Shown piece by piece: positions 23,905 to 31,558 of a stretch of 37,379 nucleotides of DNA. Below the pieces are notes generated by a model. The model made no database searches and was not told where the DNA came from. It worked only from the letters and a program-made list of their open reading frames with translations. Position 1 is the first letter of the stretch. The number at the start of each line of letters is the position of its first letter. The stretch covers positions 1-37,379 of the forward strand of contig CAJUNX010000042.1 in assembly GCA_910587865.1 (NCBI GenBank), in the 5' to 3' direction. The stretch comes from an uncultured Roseburia sp. (GTDB lineage: Bacteria > Bacillota > Clostridia > Lachnospirales > Lachnospiraceae). Both the position numbers and the translations under genes were made by a program.

Positions 23905-23944
23905 GGGGCGCCGGCGGAAGGAAACTTCCTTCCGCCGGCGCCCC
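23905..23944. terminator. Perfect 19-bp hairpin between convergent genes
   Basis: The 40 bases from GGGGCGCC to GGCGCCCC form a perfect inverted repeat of 19 bp with only two bases at the centre. It lies between the DUF1801 stop and the convergent symporter stop. It lacks a T-run on both strands, so it is an unusual terminator or another structured element. Confidence 0.65.
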
Positions 23945-23970
23945 CGCACAATCCGGATTCCTGTTATCTT

Positions 23971-25329
23971 TTAGCGTCCTCTCGCGTCCAGCTCCCTGCG
24001 GATCTCGTCGTATTTCTCATTCGTAATCTCATAAAACGCCATGGAGATCAGGGATGCGATATAGCCGATCACCGGCATGCCGAACCGCAGAAATGCGATC
24101 ATGCCGAGCACTGCGGGCGTCTGCTCCTGATTCGCCACAAAGCCCACCAGTCCCAGGAAAAAGCTGGCGATAAAGCCGCCGATGGCCATTCCGAATTTGT
24201 TGATAAAGGTCAGTGAGGACGACATCAGTCCGTCCGCACGCTGACCGAATTTCCACTCGCCGTAGTCCGAGCATTCCGGCAGCATCGCCCAGCCGAGCGT
24301 ACCGGGGAGCTTGGAGATCAGTCCGAACACACCCATCATTGTCATCAGAATCAGCACCGGAGCCGTCGGCATGATCCACATCACCACAAGCGGGAAGATC
24401 GAAAACAGGCTGCCCAGCCAGTAGAGTCTCTTCTTGCCCAGCCATTTTGTCAGAATCGGGAGCAGCGGAATCGCCACGATTCCTGTGATCAGCGTCACGG
24501 TCGCAACCTGCGGAACCAAATCCTCACGTCCCAGCACATATTTAAAATAGTACATATTGACCGCGCTGCAGGTCGCGTTTGCCAGCACGTCGGTTCCGAA
24601 CGCGATCATTAACATCAGCATCGGCTTATTTTTGATCAGAAGCCTCAGATCCTTTAACATGTTAAACGACTGCTTCTCTCCTGTTTTCGCAGGCTCGCAC
24701 ACGTCATACGGCTTTCCGCCCCATGCGCAGATCCAGAAGGAAACGGTCGTTAAGATGCCGACCAGCGCGCCATAGAGCGCCCAGCCCTGCTTTCCTCCGC
24801 CGAATGCCTCCACCAGCGGAAGCGCCAGAATCGTGACGACAAACTGCGACACGATGCCCATTCCCTGTTTCCAGGACACGATCACGGTTCTCTGATTCGG
24901 ATCCTGCGACATGACGGGCGTCAGGGAATGATAGGGGATATTTACCACCGTCGATGCCAGGGAATATGCGATATACACCACATAGACATAGACGATCTTC
25001 ATGTTCGGCGAGAGCTCAGGCGCCGTAAACAGCAGGAAAACCAGGATTCCCAAAAGAGGTGCACCCGCAATGATCCACGGACGATATCGGCCGAGTTTAC
25101 TTCGCGTGTGATCGCCGAGCATACCCATGATCGGATCCGTAAACGCATCGATAAACCGGGACACGAGCATCAGCCCGGACACCACCATGGTGTCGATCCC
25201 GAAAATATCGGTGTAGAAAAAGGTCAGGTACGACATGACCAGAATAAACGCCAGGTTTGATCCCAGTCCGCCGAACGAATATTTGAGTACATCACTGAAT
25301 TTTGCTTTTGCATATTGTTTGTTGTTCAT
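23971..25329 (-). CDS. GPH-family sugar:cation symporter
   Basis: A 452-residue membrane protein with about twelve segments, of the glycoside-pentoside-hexuronide:cation symporter family (MelB, XynB/XylP, UidB relatives). Family landmarks are RFIDAFTDPIMGMLGD (with the cation-site aspartates), TRSKLGRYRPWI and the second-half LPECSDYGEWKFGQR. The start follows GGGGAGGAAG. It is 14 bases downstream of the sulfatase gene, so the two are one transcript. The pairing suggests uptake of a small sulfated sugar or glycoside that the sulfatase then acts on in the cytoplasm. The ligand is inference. Confidence 0.92.
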   Translation of the reverse strand: MNNKQYAKAKFSDVLKYSFGGLGSNLAFILVMSYLTFFYTDIFGIDTMVVSGLMLVSRFIDAFTDPIMGMLGDHTRSKLGRYRPWIIAGAPLLGILVFLLFTAPELSPNMKIVYVYVVYIAYSLASTVVNIPYHSLTPVMSQDPNQRTVIVSWKQGMGIVSQFVVTILALPLVEAFGGGKQGWALYGALVGILTTVSFWICAWGGKPYDVCEPAKTGEKQSFNMLKDLRLLIKNKPMLMLMIAFGTDVLANATCSAVNMYYFKYVLGREDLVPQVATVTLITGIVAIPLLPILTKWLGKKRLYWLGSLFSIFPLVVMWIMPTAPVLILMTMMGVFGLISKLPGTLGWAMLPECSDYGEWKFGQRADGLMSSSLTFINKFGMAIGGFIASFFLGLVGFVANQEQTPAVLGMIAFLRFGMPVIGYIASLISMAFYEITNEKYDEIRRELDARGR

Positions 25330-25343
25330 GGCTTCCTCCCCTT

Positions 25344-26840
25344 TTACAGACCAAGTCTCTCATACAATTCCTTCGGTGCGTCGTTTTCTTCCATGCTTCT
25401 GCGTATGTAATCGCACATTCTCCCCCGGATCTCTTCGTCTTCGATCGGATGCTCCTGACCCGGATCCTCTTTTAAATCAAACAGCATGGATCCGAATGCC
25501 GTGGTGTCTCCCATGCGGTTTTCGGAACGGATTTTCATCACTTTACATCCTTTGGTAAACGAAAACGGCCCGGCCAGTTCGATTTCCTTTAATTCGTCCA
25601 CACAAAACATCGCCCGCATATGGGTCGGCATCAGCGTGTATTCATAAACCGGCGCGTCGGGATCAGGCGCGGCATGCATGTACAGATATCTCCCGTCCGT
25701 CACATCCACCTGGCTGCCGTGGTATCCGAAGACCGCATAGTCCCGGATCGGCGTATCCGTGTCCATCACACCCGTTAAGGGTTTCCCCATCATGTCCTTC
25801 GGAATCTCTACTCCGAAATAATCAAGGAGCGTCGGCGCGATATCGATCATCTGCACAAGGGAATTCCGCTTTACGCCGGCACACTCCTTCCGGCGCGGGT
25901 CATAGATATAGAGCGGCACGTGCGCGATCTCATTGTAGAGCGGCATACTCGTCTTACCCCACCAGCCATGCTCACCGAGCAGAAATCCGTGATCCGTGTT
26001 GACGATCAGCATCGTATCCTCCCACAGGTCATACCGGTCCATCAGATCCAGCACCTTCCCTAAGTAACGATCGCATTTGCTTAAGAGCGCCGCGTATTCA
26101 TACCGCACATGCGCGACCGTATTCTCATCCTCCTCCACCGGCGCATAGGGCGGCCAGTCCGCCTCGGCTGCCGCATCCCCGGTAAAGGTGTGCGGGTAGA
26201 GAGCCTTATCGTCCTTTAACGTGTAGAACGGTTCATGCGGGTCAAAGGTCTCGATCTGTAAAAACCAGTTATCCTGTGCATGGTTTTTTTCGATAAATTC
26301 CAGCCCGTAACGGAAGGTGACGGCCTGGGATGTCTTCTCCTCCGTATCCATATTGCGGCGGTTTACCTCATCATGCGCGAGCATCTTTGTGTACGGCGGA
26401 TAGGCCAGCATCACCTCTTTCTTCTTAAACACCGACTTCTTATCATACTGATAACTCAGATCCGCTTTCCAGAGATCCCCCTCCTGCCCTCTTGAAATCT
26501 CCCAGGATGAATAGCGGTTGTGATATGTCGCGCCGCCGTCCTCCCAGTAGTGCTGGTGATCACTGACCAGATGGGTATAAATCCCCGCTTTTTTTAACAG
26601 CTCCGGCATGGAATCGTCAAAGGGCTCCATCGGCCCCCAGCTGCGGTGGTAAAAATTCATCCGGCCGGTCTGCAGCTCCCGCCGCGCCGGCATACACGGC
26701 ATACTCCCCACGTAACAGTGCTCAAACTGCACGCTCCGCTCCGCCAGCCGCTTAAAGTTCGGCGTGATCGTCCAGTCACACCCGTAAGTCTCCAGCATGT
26801 GACGGTTTAAGGAATCATACATCACCATTATTGCCTTCAT
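25344..26840 (-). CDS. Cys-type sulfatase (cytoplasmic)
   Basis: A 498-residue type I sulfatase of the alkaline phosphatase superfamily. The activation motif is CMPARRELQTGR, fitting C-x-P-x-R-x4-T-G; Cys49 would be converted to formylglycine. Metal and substrate residues include Asp9 in MYDSLN, His202 in DPHEPF and Asp283-His284 in NTDHGF. The N-terminus has no signal peptide, so it should act in the cytoplasm. Cys-type sulfatases in anaerobes need the radical-SAM maturase anSME; no such gene lies in this window. The start follows GAGGAG. It is the first gene of a pair with the GPH symporter, behind two operator-like palindromes and the LacI gene. Related proteins also include phosphonate hydrolases, so a sulfate ester is likely but not proven. 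Confidence 0.9.
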   Translation of the reverse strand: MKAIMVMYDSLNRHMLETYGCDWTITPNFKRLAERSVQFEHCYVGSMPCMPARRELQTGRMNFYHRSWGPMEPFDDSMPELLKKAGIYTHLVSDHQHYWEDGGATYHNRYSSWEISRGQEGDLWKADLSYQYDKKSVFKKKEVMLAYPPYTKMLAHDEVNRRNMDTEEKTSQAVTFRYGLEFIEKNHAQDNWFLQIETFDPHEPFYTLKDDKALYPHTFTGDAAAEADWPPYAPVEEDENTVAHVRYEYAALLSKCDRYLGKVLDLMDRYDLWEDTMLIVNTDHGFLLGEHGWWGKTSMPLYNEIAHVPLYIYDPRRKECAGVKRNSLVQMIDIAPTLLDYFGVEIPKDMMGKPLTGVMDTDTPIRDYAVFGYHGSQVDVTDGRYLYMHAAPDPDAPVYEYTLMPTHMRAMFCVDELKEIELAGPFSFTKGCKVMKIRSENRMGDTTAFGSMLFDLKEDPGQEHPIEDEEIRGRMCDYIRRSMEENDAPKELYERLGL

Positions 26841-26871
26841 GTGTTCAAAACTCCTCTCGTTTTTTTATTCC

Positions 26872-26977
26872 CGCGAGCAACGAGCCAGGTGACTGCCTGC
26901 AGGCATTTGGCGACTGCCGCGAGGGTCAAAGCCCCCGCCCCCTGGGGCGCTTCAATCCTGATGCCCCGCTGCTTGCG
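26872..26977. repeat. GC-rich structured element in the LacI-sulfatase gap
   Basis: The ends CGCGAGCAACG (26872-26882) and CGCTGCTTGCG (26967-26977) are imperfect inverted copies. Inside are the perfect palindrome TGCCTGCAGGCA (26894-26905) and the hairpin GCCCC-CT-GGGGC (26937-26948). This section is much richer in GC than the flanking operator region and may be an interspersed repeat or a structured leader of the sulfatase mRNA. No gene is seen. Confidence 0.4.
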
Positions 26978-27059
26978 ACGGGATCTCTGACTTTGTCCGG
27001 ACATCCGCGTTTTCGCGTCCGTCCTGTTCTGCTTTCATTCATGTTCTGAAAGCAATTTT

Positions 27060-27086
27060 TGAAAACGATTTCAGAAAACGATTTCA
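27060..27086. promoter_or_regulatory. Two tandem operator-like palindromes before the sulfatase gene
   Basis: GAAAACGATTTC occurs at 27061-27072 and 27074-27085, 13 bases apart. The first is part of TGAAAACGATTTCA. The CG-centred form fits LacI-family operators and also the general cre consensus for CcpA. The same 12-mer, inverted, lies before the LacI gene, which favours the local LacI protein. Confidence 0.7.
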
Positions 27087-27110
27087 AATTCGGGATATGG
27101 ATAAGGCGTC

Positions 27111-28136
27111 CTAGATACGCCTTATCGAATCCCGTTCCATATATTTTGTTTCATATTCAATATAATGCTCTGCCGGCTCTTTCCCCTCGATGTAATCCAG
27201 CAGCAGCTCCGCAGCTCCCGCTCCCATCGCCTGCACCGGCACATACATCGCGGAAATCTGCGGATACAGCACAGCGCCTTCATTCCTGCTGTGCTCGGCG
27301 GAAATCACCGAAACCTGCTCCGGAACCTTTAGCTGCAGCTGTGCGCAGGCGCTGAGCAGAATCTGCGCCTCAAAAATCCCCCGCGCGCTGACGGCCGTAC
27401 ATCCCTGCCCTCTCACATACGTTTCGATGACGGAGCGCGCCTCTGTCCCGGTCTTTTCAAATCCTTCCGAAAAGACACTGCACAGCTCTAACTCCGGCAT
27501 CTGTTCGTGCGCCTGCCGCCGGATCGCCTCCAAATGATTCCGGTGCATCTCGCTGATAAAAAACAGGATCTTCCGGTGTCCCTGTTCATAGAGAATCCGG
27601 ATCATCTTCACACTGTACTGTTCAAACTGTGCATAGACGTTCAACCCGTTTTTGTGCACCCGCTTCCCGATATACACCACCGGATATTCCTCCACGATCT
27701 GATGAAAAACCTGATCGTCCCGCGCCTGATTCGGCAGGCCGCTGAGCAGCAGACCGTCGATCTTTTTCTGCCTGAGATACTCCAGGTACTTCGGGATCTT
27801 TTTCTTTCTCTGCCAGTAATCGTCATTTTCACTGATCAGCACCATGCTGTAATCCCGGTTCCGCAGGCTTTTCTCAATCCCCTTTAACAGCTCCAGATTA
27901 TAGCTGGAGTCAAACACCGACCCGCCGACTGCCGGAAAATATACCCCGATCATGCGGGAGGACTGTTTTTTTAACCCCCGCGCAAACTGATTGGGTTCAT
28001 AGCTGTAATATTCCACCGCTTCCCTGACCGCCTGCGCCTTCTTCTCGCTGACTGCCGCCGTGCCGTTTAAGATGCGCGAGACCGTGGCGGCCGAAACCCC
28101 CGCGCGGCGTGCAACGTCACGTATCGATGGCTCCAT
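27111..28136 (-). CDS. LacI-family transcriptional regulator
   Basis: A 341-residue repressor. The N-terminal helix-turn-helix and hinge helix are clear (IRDVARRAGVSAATVSRILNG, residues 5-25, then EPNQFARGLKK). The rest is a periplasmic-binding-protein-like sugar-sensing domain (MIGVYFPAV; KIDGLLLSG; PVVYIGKRV; VSVISAEHS). The start follows GGGAGGG. It lies upstream of the sulfatase-symporter pair on the same strand. Matching operators before its own gene and before the sulfatase indicate autoregulation and control of that pair, with a sugar or sulfated sugar as inducer. The inducer is unknown. Confidence 0.93.
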   Translation of the reverse strand: MEPSIRDVARRAGVSAATVSRILNGTAAVSEKKAQAVREAVEYYSYEPNQFARGLKKQSSRMIGVYFPAVGGSVFDSSYNLELLKGIEKSLRNRDYSMVLISENDDYWQRKKKIPKYLEYLRQKKIDGLLLSGLPNQARDDQVFHQIVEEYPVVYIGKRVHKNGLNVYAQFEQYSVKMIRILYEQGHRKILFFISEMHRNHLEAIRRQAHEQMPELELCSVFSEGFEKTGTEARSVIETYVRGQGCTAVSARGIFEAQILLSACAQLQLKVPEQVSVISAEHSRNEGAVLYPQISAMYVPVQAMGAGAAELLLDYIEGKEPAEHYIEYETKYMERDSIRRI

Positions 28137-28157
28137 CGTCCCTCCCGCCCTTTCTTT

Positions 28158-28169
28158 GAAATCGTTTTC
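28158..28169. promoter_or_regulatory. Operator-like palindrome before the LacI gene
   Basis: GAAATCGTTTTC is the exact inverse of the 12-mer at 27061 and 27074. The flanks TT and AAA extend the dyad. It lies 22 bases before the LacI start codon, in the leader. Confidence 0.7.
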
Positions 28170-28214
28170 AAATCTGTATCTACCTTACCAGTTTTTCTTT
28201 TTTCCGACAAGATC

Positions 28215-28254
28215 AAAAAGTGCCAGAATTGCACGCGGCAATCTGGCACTTTTT
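28215..28254 (-). terminator. Rho-independent terminator after the NSS transporter gene
   Basis: AAAAAGTGCCAGAATTGC pairs with GCAATCTGGCACTTTTT with one bulged base and a five-base loop. The T-run on the minus strand (CTTTTTGATC) serves the transporter gene ending at 28259. It is symmetrical enough to work in both directions. Confidence 0.85.
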
Positions 28255-28258
28255 ACTA

Positions 28259-29662
28259 TTATGAAAAAATCTGAAAGAACCCCGCTGACTGTAAAAACAC
28301 AATCGCCATAATCACCGGCGCCACATAGCGGATCATGAACGCATAGAGCTTTTTGCGCCCGAATTTGTGCCCGCTCGACTCCATCTCGTCGATGATCCAC
28401 TGCGGTTTGATCACCCAGCCCACAAAGATGCAGGTCAGCAGGCAGATAAACGGCAGCAGGAAGCTATTGCTGATATAGTCCATCAGATCTAACAGCTGGG
28501 CTGTCTGTCCGTTCGGCAGCGGAAGCTCAAAGTAGAGCACGTTGTAGCCCATACAGATGATCACCGCAGCCACAGCGGAAATTGCTCCGATCACCAGGCT
28601 TACCTTTTTGCGCGATGCCGAAAACAGCTCCATGCAGTTCGCGACAAGCGTCTCCATCACGGAGACACAGGACGTCAGCGCGGCAAACGCTACCATCACA
28701 AAGAAAACAATCCCGATCACGGTTCCGACGCTGCCCATCGCGTCAAACACCTTCGGCAGCGAGACAAAAATCAGGCTGGGGCCCGACGCCATGCCTTCCG
28801 TTCCCGCAAATACATACACTGCCGGTATCACCATCATACCCGCGAGAAACGCCACGCCGGTATCAAAGAGCTCGATCTGGCCGATCGACCGGCTTAAGTT
28901 CACGTCCTTTTTCACATAGGAGCCGTAGGTGATCATGATACCCATCGAAACGCTCAGCGAGAAAAACAGCTGGCTCATGGCATCCAGCAGGATCTTTGAA
29001 AACCTGGAAAACGTAAGCCCGGTCAGATCCGGGATCAGATACACGCCCAGTCCCTGCAAACCGGTGCGCGTCACGCCCGACTCATCCGTGTGATGCAGCG
29101 TCAGTGAGAAAACCGCAATCCCGACAATGAGAACGATCAGCCCCGGCATCACCAGCTTGGAAAACTTCTCCACGCCGTCCTCCACGCCGCAGTATACGAC
29201 AAACGACGTCACGGCGAGGAACAGCAGCATAAACACGATCGGCGAAACCTTTGACGTGATAAAAGAGGTAAAATATCCGTCCTGCGCCGCCGCCTTTCCC
29301 TCCCCGGTCACATAGACGAGGACATACTTCGTAATCCAGCCGCCGATCACCGAGTAGTACGTCATGATAATCGCCGGGACGAGAAATGTCAGCTTTCCCA
29401 AAAACCCCCACTTCGGCCGGATGGAAGCAAACGCATGAAATGCGCTCTTTTTTGTCCTTCTCCCCATCGCGATATCAGTCGCCAGCAGAGTAAAGCCAAA
29501 AGTCAGCACCAGAACCAGATAGATCACAAGAAATAATCCTCCGCCGTCCTGCGCCGCCAGGTACGGAAACCTCCATATATTTCCAACGCCCACCGCACTG
29601 CCCGCCGCGGCAAGCACAAATCCGATGGAGCCGGTAAAATTCCCCTTCTTTTTTGCATCCAT
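28259..29662 (-). CDS. Sodium-dependent transporter, NSS/SNF family
   Basis: A 467-residue membrane protein of the neurotransmitter:sodium symporter family (LeuT fold, about eleven to twelve segments). The first-helix signature GSAVGVGNIWRFPYLAAQ is plain, as is the following GGGLFLVIY. Bacterial members carry amino acids or related compounds with sodium. It follows the MTA/SAH nucleosidase gene by 67 bases in the same direction and ends in a good terminator, so the two probably form one transcript. By analogy with MetP-type NSS proteins, methionine or another sulfur amino acid is a possible cargo, but this is inference from context. The start follows AGGAGAG. Confidence 0.92.
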   Translation of the reverse strand: MDAKKKGNFTGSIGFVLAAAGSAVGVGNIWRFPYLAAQDGGGLFLVIYLVLVLTFGFTLLATDIAMGRRTKKSAFHAFASIRPKWGFLGKLTFLVPAIIMTYYSVIGGWITKYVLVYVTGEGKAAAQDGYFTSFITSKVSPIVFMLLFLAVTSFVVYCGVEDGVEKFSKLVMPGLIVLIVGIAVFSLTLHHTDESGVTRTGLQGLGVYLIPDLTGLTFSRFSKILLDAMSQLFFSLSVSMGIMITYGSYVKKDVNLSRSIGQIELFDTGVAFLAGMMVIPAVYVFAGTEGMASGPSLIFVSLPKVFDAMGSVGTVIGIVFFVMVAFAALTSCVSVMETLVANCMELFSASRKKVSLVIGAISAVAAVIICMGYNVLYFELPLPNGQTAQLLDLMDYISNSFLLPFICLLTCIFVGWVIKPQWIIDEMESSGHKFGRKKLYAFMIRYVAPVIMAIVFLQSAGFFQIFS

Positions 29663-29729
29663 AACGCTCTCCTCTTATCCTTCCATATTCCCCTGTCCCC
29701 GAAACGCCGCGGGCCGTCCGATGCCGCTT

Positions 29730-30422
29730 CTATTCCCGTCCGGCTAAAAACGCTTCCAGCACAGTCGCGGAATGCTCCGCCGCCAGGTGCTTAAACTGCT
29801 CATAATCCTCGCAGCCCCCGTCCACACTGTCCGAAATCGAGCGTAAAACGATGCAGTCCACCCCGTTGACATAGCATGCCTGGGCGATTCCGCCCCCCTC
29901 CATCTCGCAGGCGATCGCGTGAAACTGATCCCCGATCTGATGTTTTCTCTCCCAGGACGCCAAAAAACAGTCACCGGTGGCAATCGTGCCGGTAACGGCC
30001 TTAATCCCGTTTTTCGCCGCTGCCGCGCAAAGCCGCTCCCCGAGAGCCGGCGAACAGGGCAGATTGATCAGATTGATCCCCGAAATCATGCCGACCGGAT
30101 CCCCCACCGCCGATGTATCCATATCATACTGCACGACATCTGACGCAACCGCAATATCGCCGACGGAGAGCTCCTTTGTCAGCGATCCCGCCACCCCGAT
30201 ATTGATCACACAGTCCGGATGATACGTCAGGATCATCGTCTGCGCACACAGCGCCGCAAAGCATTTCCCGACCCCGCAGACCGCGAGCACCACCTCGCGC
30301 CCGAAAAGCATACCGCGGTGAAAGGTAATCCCGCTGATCACTCTGCTCTCATTCGCGTCGAGAAGCCCGATCAGCTTTTCCATCTCAAGATCCATTGCTC
30401 CGATAATTCCGGTTAATGACAT
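29730..30422 (-). CDS. mtnN: 5'-methylthioadenosine/S-adenosylhomocysteine nucleosidase
   Basis: A 230-residue nucleosidase that splits methylthioadenosine and S-adenosylhomocysteine into adenine and a thiopentose, part of methionine salvage and methyl-cycle clearance. Family landmarks are GIIGAMDLEME (Glu12), INIGVAGSL, the substrate-specific segment ACEMEGGGIAQA and the catalytic Asp in RSISDSVDG. The length fits the family. The start follows GAGGAT. A consensus promoter lies about 84 bases upstream, with a palindrome on its -10 box. The NSS transporter gene follows closely on the same strand. Confidence 0.94.
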   Translation of the reverse strand: MSLTGIIGAMDLEMEKLIGLLDANESRVISGITFHRGMLFGREVVLAVCGVGKCFAALCAQTMILTYHPDCVINIGVAGSLTKELSVGDIAVASDVVQYDMDTSAVGDPVGMISGINLINLPCSPALGERLCAAAAKNGIKAVTGTIATGDCFLASWERKHQIGDQFHAIACEMEGGGIAQACYVNGVDCIVLRSISDSVDGGCEDYEQFKHLAAEHSATVLEAFLAGRE

Positions 30423-30496
30423 AATTTATCCTCATTCCTGCGCTGCTTTTTTTCTATGTAACGAATCCGTGGAGGCAGCGCTGACACAAATCCGCA

Positions 30497-30511
30497 TACC
30501 CTATCAGGGTA
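30497..30511. promoter_or_regulatory. Palindrome over the mtnN -10 box
   Basis: TACCCT-ATC-AGGGTA is a perfect 6-bp dyad. Its right arm, AGGGTA (30506-30511), is the -10 box of the mtnN promoter read on the other strand, so a bound repressor would block it. Confidence 0.45.
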
Positions 30512-30534
30512 GCATCTGCCAAAAGAAATGTCAA
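30506..30534 (-). promoter_or_regulatory. Promoter of mtnN
   Basis: Read on the minus strand, TTGACA (30529-30534) and TACCCT (30506-30511) are spaced by 17 bases, with TG one base ahead of the -10 box. Confidence 0.6.
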
Positions 30535-30563
30535 TCTTTGAATCAGACGATTTACACCAAATC

Positions 30564-30592
30564 TTGAAGGATACGCAAAAATAGTGTATCAT
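30564..30592 (+). promoter_or_regulatory. Promoter of the small 77-aa gene
   Basis: TTGAAG (30564-30569) and TATCAT (30587-30592) are spaced by 17 bases, 52 bases ahead of the start codon. Confidence 0.6.
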
Positions 30593-30644
30593 GGAATCAG
30601 GAAAAACGATCATGAGAAAGAAGACAGCAAAAGGTGGTGATTCT

Positions 30645-30878
30645 ATGGGCATGACAAACAAACAATTTCAGGGATTCTTACGGCTCGCATTAGAACTTCT
30701 CGAGAGAGCGCTGCAGAAATCTCCGGACAATGAAGATCTGAAAAAGGTAAGAGATATTTTTCAGTCCATGCTGGAGGATGACGAAACGTATCAGCCTCTG
30801 AAAAAGATGCAGATAAATCCGTTTTGTGACTGCAGCACATCTGCGATGCGCGAAAATGTGAGGAAAGGGGAGCTTTGA
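30645..30878 (+). CDS. Small protein of unknown function (77 aa)
   Basis: I do not recognise a named family. The start at 30645 is set by AAGGTGG seven bases upstream, a common clostridial ribosome site; a longer frame from 30591 begins inside the promoter. The first half is helical with a regular hydrophobic pattern (FQGFLRLALELLERALQ), an acidic middle follows, and the end has PFCDCSTSAM. There is no membrane segment or signal peptide. A good promoter lies upstream and a strong hairpin downstream, so the gene is probably real and single. Its role cannot be stated. Confidence 0.65.
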   Translation: MGMTNKQFQGFLRLALELLERALQKSPDNEDLKKVRDIFQSMLEDDETYQPLKKMQINPFCDCSTSAMRENVRKGEL

Positions 30879-30973
30879 CGAAAAACATCAACCGCGCAGG
30901 CGGCGAGGGCTCGGCGGAATACACCGCAAAGGCGATTAAAATTTACTGCTCACGGACCGACGCGGCGGAGTAA
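30875..30973 (+). pseudogene. Fragment resembling the C-terminus of a TipAS-domain regulator
   Basis: Thirty-two codons from a TTG overlapping the previous stop read LTKNINRAGGEGSAEYTAKA and continue IKIYC. From memory this matches the end of TipAS antibiotic-binding domains in MerR-family regulators, where FTKNID and AIxxYC are typical. The frame is closed upstream by a TGA at 30827, so the rest of such a gene is absent. GGGGAG precedes the TTG, so a translated peptide cannot be excluded. The remnant reading is preferred. Confidence 0.35.
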
Positions 30974-31017
30974 AACCGCCCGGCGAAGACAGGACGCCGC
31001 GATCGCATCTGTTACAG

Positions 31018-31057
31018 ACAGGGGCCGGGAACCTGAAATCAGATTCCCGGCCCCTGT
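31018..31057. terminator. Bidirectional hairpin terminator
   Basis: ACAGGGGCCGGGAA (31018-31031) and TTCCCGGCCCCTGT (31044-31057) are perfect 14-bp inverted copies with a 12-base loop, followed by a short TT on the plus strand. It separates the small gene from the convergent NifX-like gene. Confidence 0.65.
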
Positions 31058-31077
31058 TTATGACCGCCGCATCCGTC

Positions 31078-31509
31078 TCACTCGTGGCAGCCCCCTCCGC
31101 AGTGATGACCGTCCTCCCCGTGGTGGCCGCAGCCATGGCTTCCGCAGTCTCCGTCATGATGGTGCTCTCCGTGATGATCGCACTGCACGTTTGGTTGATA
31201 CGAAAGCCCGCCGGACAGCAGGGCCTCCACCGCCGCGTCCGCGCTTCCGGATACACCGCCGTACAGCCGGATCCCGGCCTCCGCGAGCGCCATCTGCGCG
31301 CCTCCGCCGATCCCGCCGCAGATTAAGGCGTCCACTTTATATCCTCCCAAAAGGCCAGCCAGCGCACCGTGTCCGCTTCCGTTCGTCCCCACGACCTCGG
31401 ACGATACCACTTTATTGTCCTCCACATCATAGAGCTTAAACTGCTCCGTGCGTCCGAAATGCTGGAAGATCTCACCGTTTTCATAGGTCACTGCAATTTT
31501 CATCGTCAT
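31078..31509 (-). CDS. NifX/NifB-associated (FeMo-cofactor-binding-like) protein with His/Cys-rich tail
   Basis: A 143-residue protein. Residues 1-105 form the dinitrogenase iron-molybdenum cofactor-binding domain (MKIAVTYENGEIFQHFGR, then VDALICGGIGGGAQMALAEAGI), a fold that carries metal-sulfur clusters. The remaining tail is extremely rich in His, Cys and Gly (CDHHGEHHHDGDCGSHGCGH and onward), a likely metal-binding sink. Such proteins are common in anaerobes that lack nitrogenase and are linked to metal handling or iron-sulfur delivery; no nif genes are here. The start follows AAAGGGGGA; Met3 is a possible alternative start. A consensus promoter is directly upstream. Confidence 0.88.
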   Translation of the reverse strand: MTMKIAVTYENGEIFQHFGRTEQFKLYDVEDNKVVSSEVVGTNGSGHGALAGLLGGYKVDALICGGIGGGAQMALAEAGIRLYGGVSGSADAAVEALLSGGLSYQPNVQCDHHGEHHHDGDCGSHGCGHHGEDGHHCGGGCHE

Positions 31510-31529
31510 TTCCCCCTTTCGATTCCTAT

Positions 31530-31558
31530 AGTATACCCCTCCGGGAAAGAAAGGTCAA
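31530..31558 (-). promoter_or_regulatory. Promoter of the NifX-like gene
   Basis: Read on the minus strand, TTGACC (31553-31558) and TATACT (31530-31535) are spaced by 17 bases, 20 bases ahead of the start codon. Confidence 0.7.
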
